Shown: positions 7,997 to 17,109, counted from the first letter of the stretch. The stretch is DNA of 64,000 nt from Paenibacillus mesophilus (GCF_005938385.1 NZ_VCRA01000026.1:1-64000); one strand, 5' to 3'. The notes: generated by a model from the sequence alone, not told the origin. Translations and numbers: made by a program.

Positions 7997-9307
7997 TTAT
8001 TTGGATTTTGCCTCGGCCAGCCCCTTCATCGCGCCTTCGTGGGCATCCCGCAGCGCACTGTTTAAATCTTTATTCTCCGCGAGCACTTTCATCATTTCCG
8101 GCAGCAAATATTTGTCTTGCGCATTGACGCCGTTGACAAGTCCGGGCGCTCTGCCCTGCGGCTCGGAAGCGAACTTATTGTAATAAAACGCTTTGATGTT
8201 TTTGCCTTTGTACACCGGATCGTTTTCCATATAGACTTTCTTGACTTTCTCGTCGGTCAGCACCGGGAATAGGCCGTCCTTGGCCATTTTTAACTGGTAT
8301 TCCTCCGACGTCATGTAGGCGGCGACTTCGAACGCGGCTTGCTGTTTTTTGCTGCCTTTCATAATGAAATTGTAACGCGCGTTCGCTTGCAGACCGATCC
8401 CCGGCTTTTCTTTGTAAGTCGGCACGGAGACGATATCCCAGGCGAATTCCCACTTCGGGACATCAAGGGCCATAATCGTCATGCCGGATATGCCGGTTTG
8501 GAATACTTTGCGATCCTCTTCTTTGAATGCCGTTTTCAGATCGAATTTGAGACCCGGCAGTGTATAGAAGCGGAGCCAGTTGTCGGCGATTTTTTTCCAA
8601 CCCTCGTTCTGGAAAGTCGATTTCTCTTCCTTCGGGTCCAAATACGGCAGCTCGAACGGGTTGGCGGCGAAGAACGTATCACCCCAGCGGTCGCTGAAAC
8701 CCCGATACTGGACGTTTTGCTCCATCCGGGTAAGCTTCTTGGCCAGTTCGTACGTCTCATCCCAGGTCATTCCGTCCTTCGGGTAAGGAACGCCGAATTT
8801 ATCGAACAAATTTTTGTTATAGTATAAAGCGTTTACATTCAGGTTTAAGGGCAGCCCGACAATTTTGCCGTTAGTCGCTTTCTGCATAATATCGACCGCG
8901 ACAGGATCCAGTTTGGACAGATCGTAGTTATTGTTTTTGATCAAGGCCCCGATGTCTTCCGTCAAACTGAGCCCGTTCAGCTGATTCGGCAAAGCTCCTT
9001 TCGATCCTACGAAAATATCGGGAACGGTACCCGAGGCGAGCAAATCTTCGATGAACGCCCCTTTCTCCGGCCGTATTCCTTTCAAGGTAATATGCGGAAA
9101 CTTTTCTTTGAGCGGAGCGACGTAAAATTTCTCGAACTCCTCCGGAGTTGCCGAATAAAGCGATAGGGTAAGTTCGATCGGCTCTTTGGCGGCCGGTTTC
9201 GGCTGTTGACCCGGATTCTCCGCGCCCGCTCCTTTCCGATCGTTGCCGCCGCATGCGGCGACAACTGGAACTAGTAAGGCCAGTGAAAGTGCAGCTTTTT
9301 TCAACAT
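7997..9307 (-). CDS. Extracellular sugar-binding lipoprotein (ABC solute-binding protein)
   Basis: 436 residues. An N-terminal lipoprotein signal (MLKKAALSLALLVPVVAAC, lipobox VAAC at about residues 16-19) precedes a charged linker and a type-1 extracellular solute-binding fold, with the YYNKNLFDKFGVPYPKDGMTW stretch near residue 165 that is also found in the two other binding proteins of this window. It would capture oligosaccharide at the membrane. It follows the GH31 gene by 45 bases on the same strand with a GGGGGAA ribosome site, so both are probably co-transcribed. No permease genes are nearby, so it must share a transporter encoded elsewhere. Confidence 0.88.
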   Translation of the reverse strand: MLKKAALSLALLVPVVAACGGNDRKGAGAENPGQQPKPAAKEPIELTLSLYSATPEEFEKFYVAPLKEKFPHITLKGIRPEKGAFIEDLLASGTVPDIFVGSKGALPNQLNGLSLTEDIGALIKNNNYDLSKLDPVAVDIMQKATNGKIVGLPLNLNVNALYYNKNLFDKFGVPYPKDGMTWDETYELAKKLTRMEQNVQYRGFSDRWGDTFFAANPFELPYLDPKEEKSTFQNEGWKKIADNWLRFYTLPGLKFDLKTAFKEEDRKVFQTGISGMTIMALDVPKWEFAWDIVSVPTYKEKPGIGLQANARYNFIMKGSKKQQAAFEVAAYMTSEEYQLKMAKDGLFPVLTDEKVKKVYMENDPVYKGKNIKAFYYNKFASEPQGRAPGLVNGVNAQDKYLLPEMMKVLAENKDLNSALRDAHEGAMKGLAEAKSK

Positions 9308-9352
9308 GTCGATTCCCCCATTTTACATTTATAAAGTTAACAGTAATGCAGG

Positions 9353-11617
9353 TTAAGCCCTTAAGCTGCAACGAATGCAGCGCGGTCCCCGCTTGCCTGT
9401 CTCTTCCTCTACACGCAGCCTGATGGATCCTTCCGTGTAATGCCATTCCGCCCCGGGACGGAGTTTATGGTCGTCCAGCCGAACATCCGCCGGCTCACTA
9501 TCCGTATGAATTTGGAGATCGAACGAGCGCTGACCAGGCATCCCCTCGTATTGACCTTCCCTGGCCCCGATGCAAATTCGAATCTCGTTGTCGTCAGCGG
9601 CGCATGTAATCCGGGTAAGCGCTATCTCACCGTTTCGGTATCGAAACGTTTCCCCGTCATCCTCATATAAGGTAAACTCGCTCGATCCGTGCGGGTAAAC
9701 GTGCAGACCGATCGCATCTAGAAGCTTCTGTCCGACGTAATCGATCTCCGGCCAGATGGGAATGATCGCCCCGGCTTTCACGAATAACGGACCGCCCCGG
9801 TCGTCCGGCACCTCTGCCACAATATCCGCCGGTCCGGTGTAATGACGACCGCTCCAGTAATCGATCCACGTTCCTTCGGGAAGGTGAACCTGATTGGTAA
9901 ATGCCGCGACAAGCAAGCTTTCCCCGAGCAAATATTGCTGCATAAGCCGGTCGGATGCGGGATCGTCCGGATAAGCAAGCGGCATCGAACGAATAATCGG
10001 CATGGCGGTTCTCGCGGCTGTATGGGCGGCGGAGTAAATATAGGGGAGCAGCCGGTAGCGCAGCTTCGCATAATATTTGAAGATAGGCAGCAGCTTATCG
10101 CCCAGCAGCCATGGATGCCGCCAATACGCCCAACTATTCACTTGAGACCACGGCTGCAGGAAGCCGAAATGGATGCCCTCCGGCGTGAACACGTCCATAT
10201 CGCAGCTGGCGTGTGCGTGTCCGATCATCCCGTGATTCAACATCGAGATAAGCGGCTTCGGACCGCCTCCCGTATCGCCCGCCCATGTCGCGGCATAACG
10301 CTGTATGCCGGCATACCCGCTGGATGTATAAATCATCGGCCGCAGTCCGGTATGCTCGCGGAATCCTTCGTACATTTGCTTGTTGAGCAGCACGGGATAA
10401 GCGTTATGAAGCTCCTCGTCGTCCATGCCGTTGCCCCATTTGCGATCGGGATGCTCGTTTACTTGCCGGGCGCCGTCCATTTTGAACGCTTTGACCCCTT
10501 GATCGACGAACGCGGTCAAATGCCGGAACCACGGTTCGTCCCTTTTGGTCAGCCGATCCATGTAAACCGGTGCGTGGGCTCTCAAATCTTGCTCGAAATC
10601 GTCCGCATTGTAGTCGCCGTTAACGGGAGCTTCGGGCTCGGCCGCCGTCCTCTTTTGTCCGGCGAGTTTTTCCTCCTGGTACGTAATATCGTAGTCGCTG
10701 CACAGCCATAGGCTGAGCTTGAAGCCGAGACGTTCCAGCCCGCCGATGAACGTTTGCGGTCCCTTGTCGGCCCAGCCCGGTATATAGAAACGGTCCGGAT
10801 GCCACTTCTTGTCCACCGAATAGTCGTAATGGCGTTCCATCCACCCCGGCTCCAAGCCGATCAAATCGCAGGGGATGCCTTCCCGGCGGAAGTGCATGGC
10901 ATCGTCGAGCATTTCCCGGGCGTTGGCCTGCTGGTTGCATACGAACGTTAACCCGTATGCCCACAGGGGCAGCAGCTCGGGTTTGCCGGTAATATCGGTA
11001 TACCGATCCAACAGCTCGCCATAGTCCGCTCCGGCGATCAGGTAATAGTCCAGTTCCCCCCGTTTGGCGAACATTTTCCAGCGATCGGGCTTCTGGTACC
11101 CCAGATCGAAAAAATGTCTCCAAGTCGTATTGAGGAACATCCCCCAGCCTTTGCTGCTGTACAGAAACGGGATCGGCGCGTAACAGTCGACATTTTTCAC
11201 CCACATTTTGGCCCGGTGGCCCCGCTTCTGCAGGAGATGTCTGGATTCGTCCCCCAATCCGTACAGCTTCTCGTCGTCGGCAAGCGCGAATTCGGCGGCG
11301 AATCCGGCATTGGCGCCGGCCTGCCTTTGCGTTTCCTCAAGCAGCATACGGCCTTGTTCGTCAAGAAACGCGATTCGCCCGTCTCCCTTATTTACTTTTA
11401 ATTGGGCATGCTCGGTTCGAATGGACACGATCCCGTCCCGATCCTCACAAGCAAACTCCGGTCGCGGCCAATCGCTTCTCACGACTCCGTATTTCACCAA
11501 TGACGCTTCCGGAAACCGGAAATCCGCTCCATGTCGGATTCGGAAAATATTTCTGGACACGGGCTCGATTCTTACTGTACCGCCATCTCGCATCGGGACG
11601 TCTACATATAGTTCCAC
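9353..11617 (-). CDS. Glycoside hydrolase family 31 (alpha-glycosidase type)
   Basis: 754 residues: an N-terminal beta-sandwich (about 1-200), a (beta/alpha)8 catalytic domain (about 215-530) and C-terminal beta domains. Asp381 in AFKMDGARQV is in the nucleophile position and Asp448 in TWAGDTGGG in the acid/base position, so it should be active. The family contains alpha-glucosidases, alpha-xylosidases and sulfoquinovosidases; specificity is not readable. No signal peptide, so it is cytoplasmic. The GTG start has GAAGGAG upstream. Divergent from a GH31-AraC fusion 71 bases away that is its probable regulator, and followed by a solute-binding protein. Confidence 0.88.
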   Translation of the reverse strand: MELYVDVPMRDGGTVRIEPVSRNIFRIRHGADFRFPEASLVKYGVVRSDWPRPEFACEDRDGIVSIRTEHAQLKVNKGDGRIAFLDEQGRMLLEETQRQAGANAGFAAEFALADDEKLYGLGDESRHLLQKRGHRAKMWVKNVDCYAPIPFLYSSKGWGMFLNTTWRHFFDLGYQKPDRWKMFAKRGELDYYLIAGADYGELLDRYTDITGKPELLPLWAYGLTFVCNQQANAREMLDDAMHFRREGIPCDLIGLEPGWMERHYDYSVDKKWHPDRFYIPGWADKGPQTFIGGLERLGFKLSLWLCSDYDITYQEEKLAGQKRTAAEPEAPVNGDYNADDFEQDLRAHAPVYMDRLTKRDEPWFRHLTAFVDQGVKAFKMDGARQVNEHPDRKWGNGMDDEELHNAYPVLLNKQMYEGFREHTGLRPMIYTSSGYAGIQRYAATWAGDTGGGPKPLISMLNHGMIGHAHASCDMDVFTPEGIHFGFLQPWSQVNSWAYWRHPWLLGDKLLPIFKYYAKLRYRLLPYIYSAAHTAARTAMPIIRSMPLAYPDDPASDRLMQQYLLGESLLVAAFTNQVHLPEGTWIDYWSGRHYTGPADIVAEVPDDRGGPLFVKAGAIIPIWPEIDYVGQKLLDAIGLHVYPHGSSEFTLYEDDGETFRYRNGEIALTRITCAADDNEIRICIGAREGQYEGMPGQRSFDLQIHTDSEPADVRLDDHKLRPGAEWHYTEGSIRLRVEEETGKRGPRCIRCSLRA

Positions 11618-11688
11618 ACCATTCCAACTCCTTCAATTCGCTTATCTTCATTGTAAAGAGTAGGCTCCGGCAAACCTATGCAGTTTGA

Positions 11689-14400
11689 TTGCAAGAAAAT
11701 GGTATCCTGATGACTTCTTCCAAGCGCCATGGTAAAATGGTTGCACTTCCTGGAAAATTCCTGCCTTGGGGGTATACCGCCTTGTCCTCTCCCTTCCTTT
11801 TCCGACTGCCGGACGGTCCATTCGTATGCATTCAAGTCGTGTCCGCTCGTACGTTCCGGTTCCGTATGAGCGAGTGCTCCGATTTTCCGGAACCGCCGCT
11901 GGTCCGTTACGGTTTTTTGACAGTTGAAGGTGCTGCCGAACCCGAATTTGCCGTTATGGACACTTCGAGCCAAGTGACCGTGATGACCCAATATGCCGTG
12001 ATTTCGGTCGACAAACGAGACGGAACGATCGCATTGTCCCGTACGGACGGATCCGTGCTGACTTCCAGCGCAATCCCACCGCGATCCGGTCGAGTGGGCG
12101 GTTTCGAAGCGCAGTTCCGGCTTGCGGAAGACGAGAAGCTGTACGGATTGGGCGATATAGCGAAAGACCGTCTCCAACTAAGAGGTCTGTGTGCGGAGAT
12201 ACGGATGGCAATGGATAACAGCAGAGTACCTATCCCTTTTCTCATGAGCAGTAAAGGATGGGCGCTTCTGATCAATACGACACGGATTCACACGATCGAT
12301 ATCGGCTGCACCGTCTCCGACCGGCTCAGCTTCAGAGCCGCCGATGGCGAGCTGGATTGCTTCTTGATTGCAGGCGACAATTACGGCGAACTTCTGGACG
12401 GCTATACGGACTTGACAGGCAAACCTTCGCTCCTGCCGATATGGGCTTACGGACTGACTTATCTCAGCAATCAATATGCTACCGCTCGCGACATCATCGA
12501 GGATGGCATGAACTTCCGGCGCGAAGGCATTCCTTGCGATACAATCGGTCTTGAGCCCGGCTGGATGGAAACGTACCGCGATCATTCCACCGAGAAGAAA
12601 TGGCATCCGGAGCGCTTCGCCATTCCGGCCTGGAACCCGAAAGGCCCTCGCACGTTCATGGGAGCGCTTGAGAGGATGGGCTTCAAGCTGAGCATGTGGC
12701 TGTGCTGCCAATATGACATAACCCAGGAAGAGGAAAGACTCCTGGCGGCCGAGTCGGGGGACGAGCCTGACGGGGAACGGCAAGAAGCTTGGTACGACCA
12801 TCTGAAGAAATTTGTCGATCAAGGCGTATCGGCGTTCAAATTGGAAGGATATGTGTTCGATCATATTCCCGGCTTGGAATGGGCAAATAAGATGAGCTCC
12901 GCGGATATGCACCATTTATACCAGCTTTTGCTCTGCAAACAGATGCATCTCGGCTATTCGAACCAGACGGGGCGCCGCCCGCTGCTTTTCTCGATGTCCG
13001 GTTACGCCGGGATTCAAAAGTATGCCGCCACCTGGGCCGATTACCACCATAAAAATGCGATCGCACTTTTAAACCAAAATATGTCCGGCAACGTGTACGC
13101 CTTAACCGATATGGACGTACAGTCACCCAGCGGCATTCATCTCGGATTTTTGCAAACGTTGTCCCAGGTAAACAGCTGGGCCTATTGGCATCATCCGAAT
13201 TTATTGGAGCCCGAACTGCTGCAGATGTTCCGCATGTACGCCAAGCTTCGCTACCGGCTCCTCCCCTACCTATACTCCGCCGTTCATACAGCAGCTCGAT
13301 CGGGTATGCCGGTCATACGGCCCATGCCGCTGGTCTATCCGGATGACCCGATGTCGGACGGCTTGTTGATGCAATATATGTTGGGGGATGCGCTGCTGGT
13401 CGCATTGGAGAGGCACGTTTACTTGCCCGAAGGCGAATGGTACGATTTCTGGTCGGGAGAATGGTTTGCCGGTCCGCTGGAGCTCGATTATGAGATCCCT
13501 CCGCATGCCGGAGGCCCTTTGTTCGTCCGCGGGGGTGCCATCATTCCCGAATGGCCGGAGATCAGCCATGTCGGCCCCGACTTACCGGAGCTAATCCGTG
13601 TCCGTTTCTATCCATCCGGAGAATCGGGCGAATATCGGTTGTACGAGGATGACGGCATCACTTACGGCTATAAGGAACGGGAGTTCGCAGAAACCAATAT
13701 GGGTTTCTTGGCGGGAAACGGGCGGATTTCCATTTCCATTGCTCCTCGAACGGGAGTTTTTAACGGCTTGCCGACTAAACGATTGTATGAAGTTAGGATC
13801 CATATGAGAGCCGTGCCGCTGGAACTGCTGGTGAATGGCGCACCTTTTCCCTTCAACCAACCCGGCTCCGATGAGAAGGCGGTCGTAGAAGGTTGGCAAT
13901 TCGATGCTGTCACCCGGGAAGTTCGGCTGAGGGTATCGGAAAATCCGATCGAACAACAATCCATCAACATCGAAGTCTTATGCGATATAGCCGGCCGCAA
14001 CGGTTCTGCCCAGAGGCGTAATACGAATCCTGAAGCATCTCTTGCGATGGAACAGCCATCCTCAACGAACGAAATCATTCGACAAGTATTGGCTCAATTG
14101 GACCATGACGCGGGACTGAGGCAATCGTTAAACGATATTGCGGATAAGCTCCATATCAACTCCTCCCATCTGAGCAGGCTGTTCAAGCGTGAAGTCGGTT
14201 TCCCTTTCTCGGAGTTCGTGCTGAAGCTGAGAATGGAGCGAGCCAAACAAATGCTGCTCGAAAACTTCAAGACCGCCGATATTGCCGATACGCTCGGCTT
14301 TACGGATTCCAGCCACTTTATCCGCATTTTCAGAAAATATTGGGGAACTACACCGGGAAAGCTGAAGTCCGCAGAACAATACGGTAATCTGCATCATTAA
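11689..14400 (+). CDS. GH31-like pseudo-enzyme fused to an AraC DNA-binding domain
   Basis: 903 residues in one uninterrupted frame. Residues about 20-780 align through their whole length with the GH31 protein encoded divergently next door (shared LPIWAYGLTYLSNQ, IGLEPGWME, SGYAGIQKYAATW, SQVNSWAYWHHP). The nucleophile motif KMDG is KLEG here (Glu386), and the acid/base motif WAGD is WADY (Tyr452), so hydrolysis is probably lost or altered. Residues about 795-895 are two AraC-type helix-turn-helix motifs (SLNDIADKLHINSSHLSRLF and TADIADTLGFTDSSHFIRIF). I infer a one-component regulator that senses a sugar through a disarmed glycosidase. The TTG at 11689 opens the frame; ATGs at 11710 and 11737 are alternatives, and none has a clear ribosome site. 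A terminator follows. Confidence 0.85.
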   Translation: MQENGILMTSSKRHGKMVALPGKFLPWGYTALSSPFLFRLPDGPFVCIQVVSARTFRFRMSECSDFPEPPLVRYGFLTVEGAAEPEFAVMDTSSQVTVMTQYAVISVDKRDGTIALSRTDGSVLTSSAIPPRSGRVGGFEAQFRLAEDEKLYGLGDIAKDRLQLRGLCAEIRMAMDNSRVPIPFLMSSKGWALLINTTRIHTIDIGCTVSDRLSFRAADGELDCFLIAGDNYGELLDGYTDLTGKPSLLPIWAYGLTYLSNQYATARDIIEDGMNFRREGIPCDTIGLEPGWMETYRDHSTEKKWHPERFAIPAWNPKGPRTFMGALERMGFKLSMWLCCQYDITQEEERLLAAESGDEPDGERQEAWYDHLKKFVDQGVSAFKLEGYVFDHIPGLEWANKMSSADMHHLYQLLLCKQMHLGYSNQTGRRPLLFSMSGYAGIQKYAATWADYHHKNAIALLNQNMSGNVYALTDMDVQSPSGIHLGFLQTLSQVNSWAYWHHPNLLEPELLQMFRMYAKLRYRLLPYLYSAVHTAARSGMPVIRPMPLVYPDDPMSDGLLMQYMLGDALLVALERHVYLPEGEWYDFWSGEWFAGPLELDYEIPPHAGGPLFVRGGAIIPEWPEISHVGPDLPELIRVRFYPSGESGEYRLYEDDGITYGYKEREFAETNMGFLAGNGRISISIAPRTGVFNGLPTKRLYEVRIHMRAVPLELLVNGAPFPFNQPGSDEKAVVEGWQFDAVTREVRLRVSENPIEQQSINIEVLCDIAGRNGSAQRRNTNPEASLAMEQPSSTNEIIRQVLAQLDHDAGLRQSLNDIADKLHINSSHLSRLFKREVGFPFSEFVLKLRMERAKQMLLENFKTADIADTLGFTDSSHFIRIFRKYWGTTPGKLKSAEQYGNLHH

Positions 14401-14419
14401 CGCTAAACGTCCCGAAAGC

Positions 14420-14460
14420 CACTAAGCCCATCGGCAAGTTCCGAAGGGCTTGGTGTTCTT
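14420..14460 (+). terminator. Terminator of the GH31-AraC gene
   Basis: CACTAAGCCC pairs with GGGCTTGGTG (one mismatch), followed by TTCTT. Confidence 0.5.
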
Positions 14461-14800
14461 ACTGTAACTAGAATAAGTCTGCCTGTTACTGGCTGGGAAC
14501 AGTGGTTTCCTTACACAAACCCATCCATGTCGTGATCGTTTATTTTGGTGTGGGGCAGGTTCGCGAAGCTTTCCGTTATCGATGAGATGCTTGAGAACGT
14601 ATGGAATTAGTTGTCCGTTTGTCGTATTCTGCATAGTCATATAGGCGATCTGCTGCTCTAAATGTTTGGGTTGGTTTTGCATCGCAAGGATGAGCGCCTG
14701 CTCATACAAACTTGATATGGCCGGTGCGTACACCTCGGACAGGTCGGGAATCAACCGGTGTATCGTTTCGGCTGTTGTAGGTTTGTCGACCCATATTGCG
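14422..14800 (-). pseudogene. Open-frame remnant next to the IS end, unrecognised
   Basis: A frame reads without a stop from the right end of the fossil IS (near 14800) leftwards for about 125 codons, through VDKPTTAETIHRLIPDLSEV and LEQQIAYMTMQNTTNGQLIP. It has protein-like helical character in its first 80 residues and a low-quality tail. The upstream part is cut exactly where the IS end lies, so the IS probably inserted into a gene. I do not recognise the family. Confidence 0.35.
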
Positions 14801-14946
14801 GTGAACTACCCCCGCCTACACTCTGTTAAGAGGCGGGAGCTTCTTGCTTCAACGACCACTGCCTGCAAACCACAGGTCTTACACAGTCTCCACAAGCGTC
14901 AATTCGGCGTGAACCACACCTACGAATATATAAGATCCAATTCTGA
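14800..14946 (-). ncRNA. Fossil omegaRNA / right end of an IS200/IS605-type element
   Basis: Directly after the TnpB remnant on the same strand comes a structured stretch ending in GAAGCTCCCGCCTC, a short loop, AGGCGGG and GTAGTTCAC (end at 14801). This is the usual layout of the transposon right end that doubles as the 3' part of the TnpB guide RNA. The bases just beyond 14801 on the minus strand (CGCAATATGGGTCGAC) would be the guide. Because TnpB is broken, this is a relic. Confidence 0.5.
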
Positions 14947-15090
14947 CTACGCGACCTGCTCCAGACCGCGTTTCAAGATATTTCTTGCCGAATTCTCATC
15001 CCGGTCCAGTTCCGCAATCGGGACAATGGTGCGTTCGTTCGGATAGCGATTTCGGGACATAGCGTCCGCACTCCGAGTAATGCGTTGTAC
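14947..15090 (-). pseudogene. TnpB (IS605 OrfB) C-terminal remnant
   Basis: One frame encodes HYSECGRYVPKSLSERTHHC followed by PDCGT. After a one-base shift another frame encodes LDRDENSARNILKRGLEQVA and a TAG at 14949-14947. Together this is the zinc-finger plus RuvC-III (DRDxNAAxNIL) end of TnpB. The first zinc cysteine is Tyr, the frame is shifted and the N-terminal 300 residues are missing, so it is dead. It lies just downstream of a methyltransferase gene whose last residues may have been altered by the insertion. Confidence 0.75.
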
Positions 15091-15131
15091 CGGAGATAAA
15101 TGAATTTACGATAAACTCGTTTGAATAGTCG

Positions 15132-15887
15132 CTATAAATCCGAATCCCGACTCGCTGCTCCATTTTGCGGACGGTTGGACCGGCTCGCCTCGTTCTTTAC
15201 CCCTACAACCAAACCCAAAGATAACCATCTTCCTTTATCTTTTTCGATAAACTCTCGACTACTAAGGCTTCCATACTTTTCTTCATTTTTTACCCACCAG
15301 CGGTAGGCTTCAGGAAAATAATAATGCTCTGTAACATCAAGCCCTTGAGAGGCGAATAAGTCTACATTCCAACTGAGAGTGCGGAAATATTCTTGGTACT
15401 CCTTACCTTTTTCCAATTGTGCAAGATCAGAGGGCATGTTTTCAGAAAGGCACATAGGTTCCGCAATTCCAATATAAGCACCCGGACGAGCTACCCGAAT
15501 CATTTCCGCCAACGCTTGAGGACGTTCCTCACCAATCATTTCAAAAGTACCGATACTAATTACCGCATCGAAAGCGTCTTTACCGAACGGCAACGATTGA
15601 GCTTTAGCTCTTAAGGGAAGCACTTGGTTACCGACACCAAGCAAATCTGCATGAGTTCGAATCCTGCCCACTTTCATAGGTTCTATTGCTACCACGGTCA
15701 CATCCCAGTTTTTCGCTAAAGCAGCCGCCACCTGACCTGTTCCTGCTCCAACCTCAAGCACTCTCATACCTTTTCTGATCTTCATACCGTTTACGAGCGG
15801 TAGTGCCATTTCAAATGAACCTGGTCCCAACGGTCTCGGATTCTCAATTTCTAAAAATGGATTTGAAGCTTTGAATTCATTGTTCAA
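15132..15887 (-). CDS. Class I SAM-dependent methyltransferase (UbiE/Methyltransf_11 type)
   Basis: About 251 residues. Motif I VLEVGAGTGQVAAALAK (about residues 44-60), motif II VVAIEPM, and AVISIGTFEMIGEERPQALAEM as the motif IV-V region. The substrate is unknown. The TTG at 15887 is preceded by GAGAGGGGT at a good spacing. The start region can fold into two mutually exclusive hairpins and lies 38 bases downstream of a 20-codon leader frame, which suggests translational attenuation. The last residues (SNRPQNGAASRDSDL) abut the IS relic and may not be original. Confidence 0.75.
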   Translation of the reverse strand: MNNEFKASNPFLEIENPRPLGPGSFEMALPLVNGMKIRKGMRVLEVGAGTGQVAAALAKNWDVTVVAIEPMKVGRIRTHADLLGVGNQVLPLRAKAQSLPFGKDAFDAVISIGTFEMIGEERPQALAEMIRVARPGAYIGIAEPMCLSENMPSDLAQLEKGKEYQEYFRTLSWNVDLFASQGLDVTEHYYFPEAYRWWVKNEEKYGSLSSREFIEKDKGRWLSLGLVVGVKNEASRSNRPQNGAASRDSDL

Positions 15888-15914
15888 TTTGTTACCCCTC
15901 TCAAATTGAAGGGG
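15883..15914 (-). promoter_or_regulatory. Possible attenuator hairpins over the methyltransferase start
   Basis: On the minus strand TTCAATTTG (15910-15902) pairs perfectly with CAAATTGAA (15891-15883), which contains the TTG start codon; the loop holds the ribosome site AGGGG. Alternatively CCCCT (15914-15910) pairs with AGGGG (15899-15895), burying the ribosome site. The two folds exclude each other. Confidence 0.5.
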
Positions 15915-15924
15915 AATCACGTGT

Positions 15925-15987
15925 TTATAGGGCAATTAACGCTATCCCCTCGAATACGATGCGCCCTGGTAATGTTATGTTTAACAT
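15925..15987 (-). CDS. 20-residue leader peptide upstream of the methyltransferase
   Basis: ATG at 15987 with a near-perfect AAAGGAGG 8 bases upstream encodes MLNITLPGRIVFEGIALIAL, then TAA. The strong ribosome site on so short a frame, followed within about 40 bases by hairpins over the next start codon, is the layout of leader-peptide translational attenuation, as known for Erm and Cat genes. The peptide does not match any leader I remember. 15988-16251 holds no gene. Confidence 0.5.
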   Translation of the reverse strand: MLNITLPGRIVFEGIALIAL

Positions 15988-16251
15988 AGACATCGCCTCC
16001 TTTTGTATTAAGAATAATTACAACCAAATATTATATTTTCCCGCTAACATTTGAAAGTGAGATTTTACTTATACCCAAACCTTACCAGTTGTATAAATCT
16101 CCCGTTGGTTGAGCAAAACGCCAACAATGAAAACAAGCGCTCCTCTGTTCTATTGCAGCCTATCGACTGATCGGCATTCGACTACTTAAGGGCACCGATC
16201 ATAACGCCCTTCACAAAGTATTGTTGCAGAAAAGGAATCCGGGACTGTCGA

Positions 16252-17109
16252 TCATCCGCCCTGTTGCCTCTGTCGGTACGCCGTAGGCGGGCAGCCGAAT
16301 TCGGCGGTGAAGGCGCGTGTGAAGGCGAACAGATCGGGATAGCCGACGCTCAAGGCGACGTCCTGGACCGCGACCCTTTCGTCGCGGAGCAACTTCGTCG
16401 CCTTTGCCATGCGCAGCCCGATCAAATACCGCTTCGGCGGCACGCCGTAGACCTGGGTAAACGCCGCCGTAAAGCGGGAGCGGTGCACCCCGGCCCGCTC
16501 CGCGAGCCGCTCGACGCGCATGTCCTCCTCGTCGTAATGCAGCCGCATATACTCTGCACTGCGCTCGATCCAGGACGCTGTCGCGCCGGGCTCGACCATG
16601 TCGGGTCGTTCGCGGCGAAGCAGCCCGAACAATCGGTACAGTGCGCTCTCCTGGATGAACGGGGCGGCCGGGTCGAGCTCATGCAGCTCGGCCAGCAGCG
16701 TCCGGACACTATGTCCGACTACTCCGCGCATGCAAGGATCGGACTCCGACAGCCCCAACATCGCGACGATCGCGGCCGCTTGCGGTCCGTGGAACGCAAC
16801 CCAGCGCATAGTAAGCGGTGCGTCGCTTTCCCGCGTATAGCGATAGGTCGTGTTCGGCACCATGCAAAACAAGTCTCCTGCATGAACCGAGAATTCGTCC
16901 ATGTCGGTCCGCAGCCGTAGGTTTCCCTCCAAGACGAAATGAATGCTGTAATGCTCGATCCGTTTAGGCCCGATGTCGTAACCCGGCTTCGCGCGCGTCA
17001 TCCCCGTTCGCAGCACCCAGACGCCGCCCTGCTTCTGCAGCTCCGTCGGGACGCGCATGCGGACGTCCGCGAGCTCGCGGGCGTACAACCCGTCCTTCGG
17101 TTTCCCCAT
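16252..17109 (-). CDS. AraC-family regulator (cupin sensor)
   Basis: 285 residues. An N-terminal cupin arm (HYSIHFVLEGNLRLRTDMDE, DLFCMVPNTTYRYTRE, about residues 50-110) is followed by two helix-turn-helix motifs at the C-terminus (RVERLAERAGVHRSRFTAAF and AVQDVALSVGYPDLFAFTRAF). ATG 17109 is taken because GGAGG lies 9 bases upstream; the GTG three codons earlier abuts that site. Divergent from a sulfatase gene with a 117-base shared control region, so it most likely activates that sulfatase in response to a sugar. Confidence 0.87.
   Translation of the reverse strand: MGKPKDGLYARELADVRMRVPTELQKQGGVWVLRTGMTRAKPGYDIGPKRIEHYSIHFVLEGNLRLRTDMDEFSVHAGDLFCMVPNTTYRYTRESDAPLTMRWVAFHGPQAAAIVAMLGLSESDPCMRGVVGHSVRTLLAELHELDPAAPFIQESALYRLFGLLRRERPDMVEPGATASWIERSAEYMRLHYDEEDMRVERLAERAGVHRSRFTAAFTQVYGVPPKRYLIGLRMAKATKLLRDERVAVQDVALSVGYPDLFAFTRAFTAEFGCPPTAYRQRQQGG

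Noticed and set aside
9842..10711. Long plus-strand open frame opposite the GH31 gene (289 codons)
   Set aside because: Antisense to a certain gene in a GC-rich region; composition is that of a shadow, with no ribosome site or family match.
15132..15887. Erm-type rRNA methyltransferase, suggested by the leader peptide
   Set aside because: Motifs are those of the general Methyltransf_11 group, not of the Erm/KsgA family.
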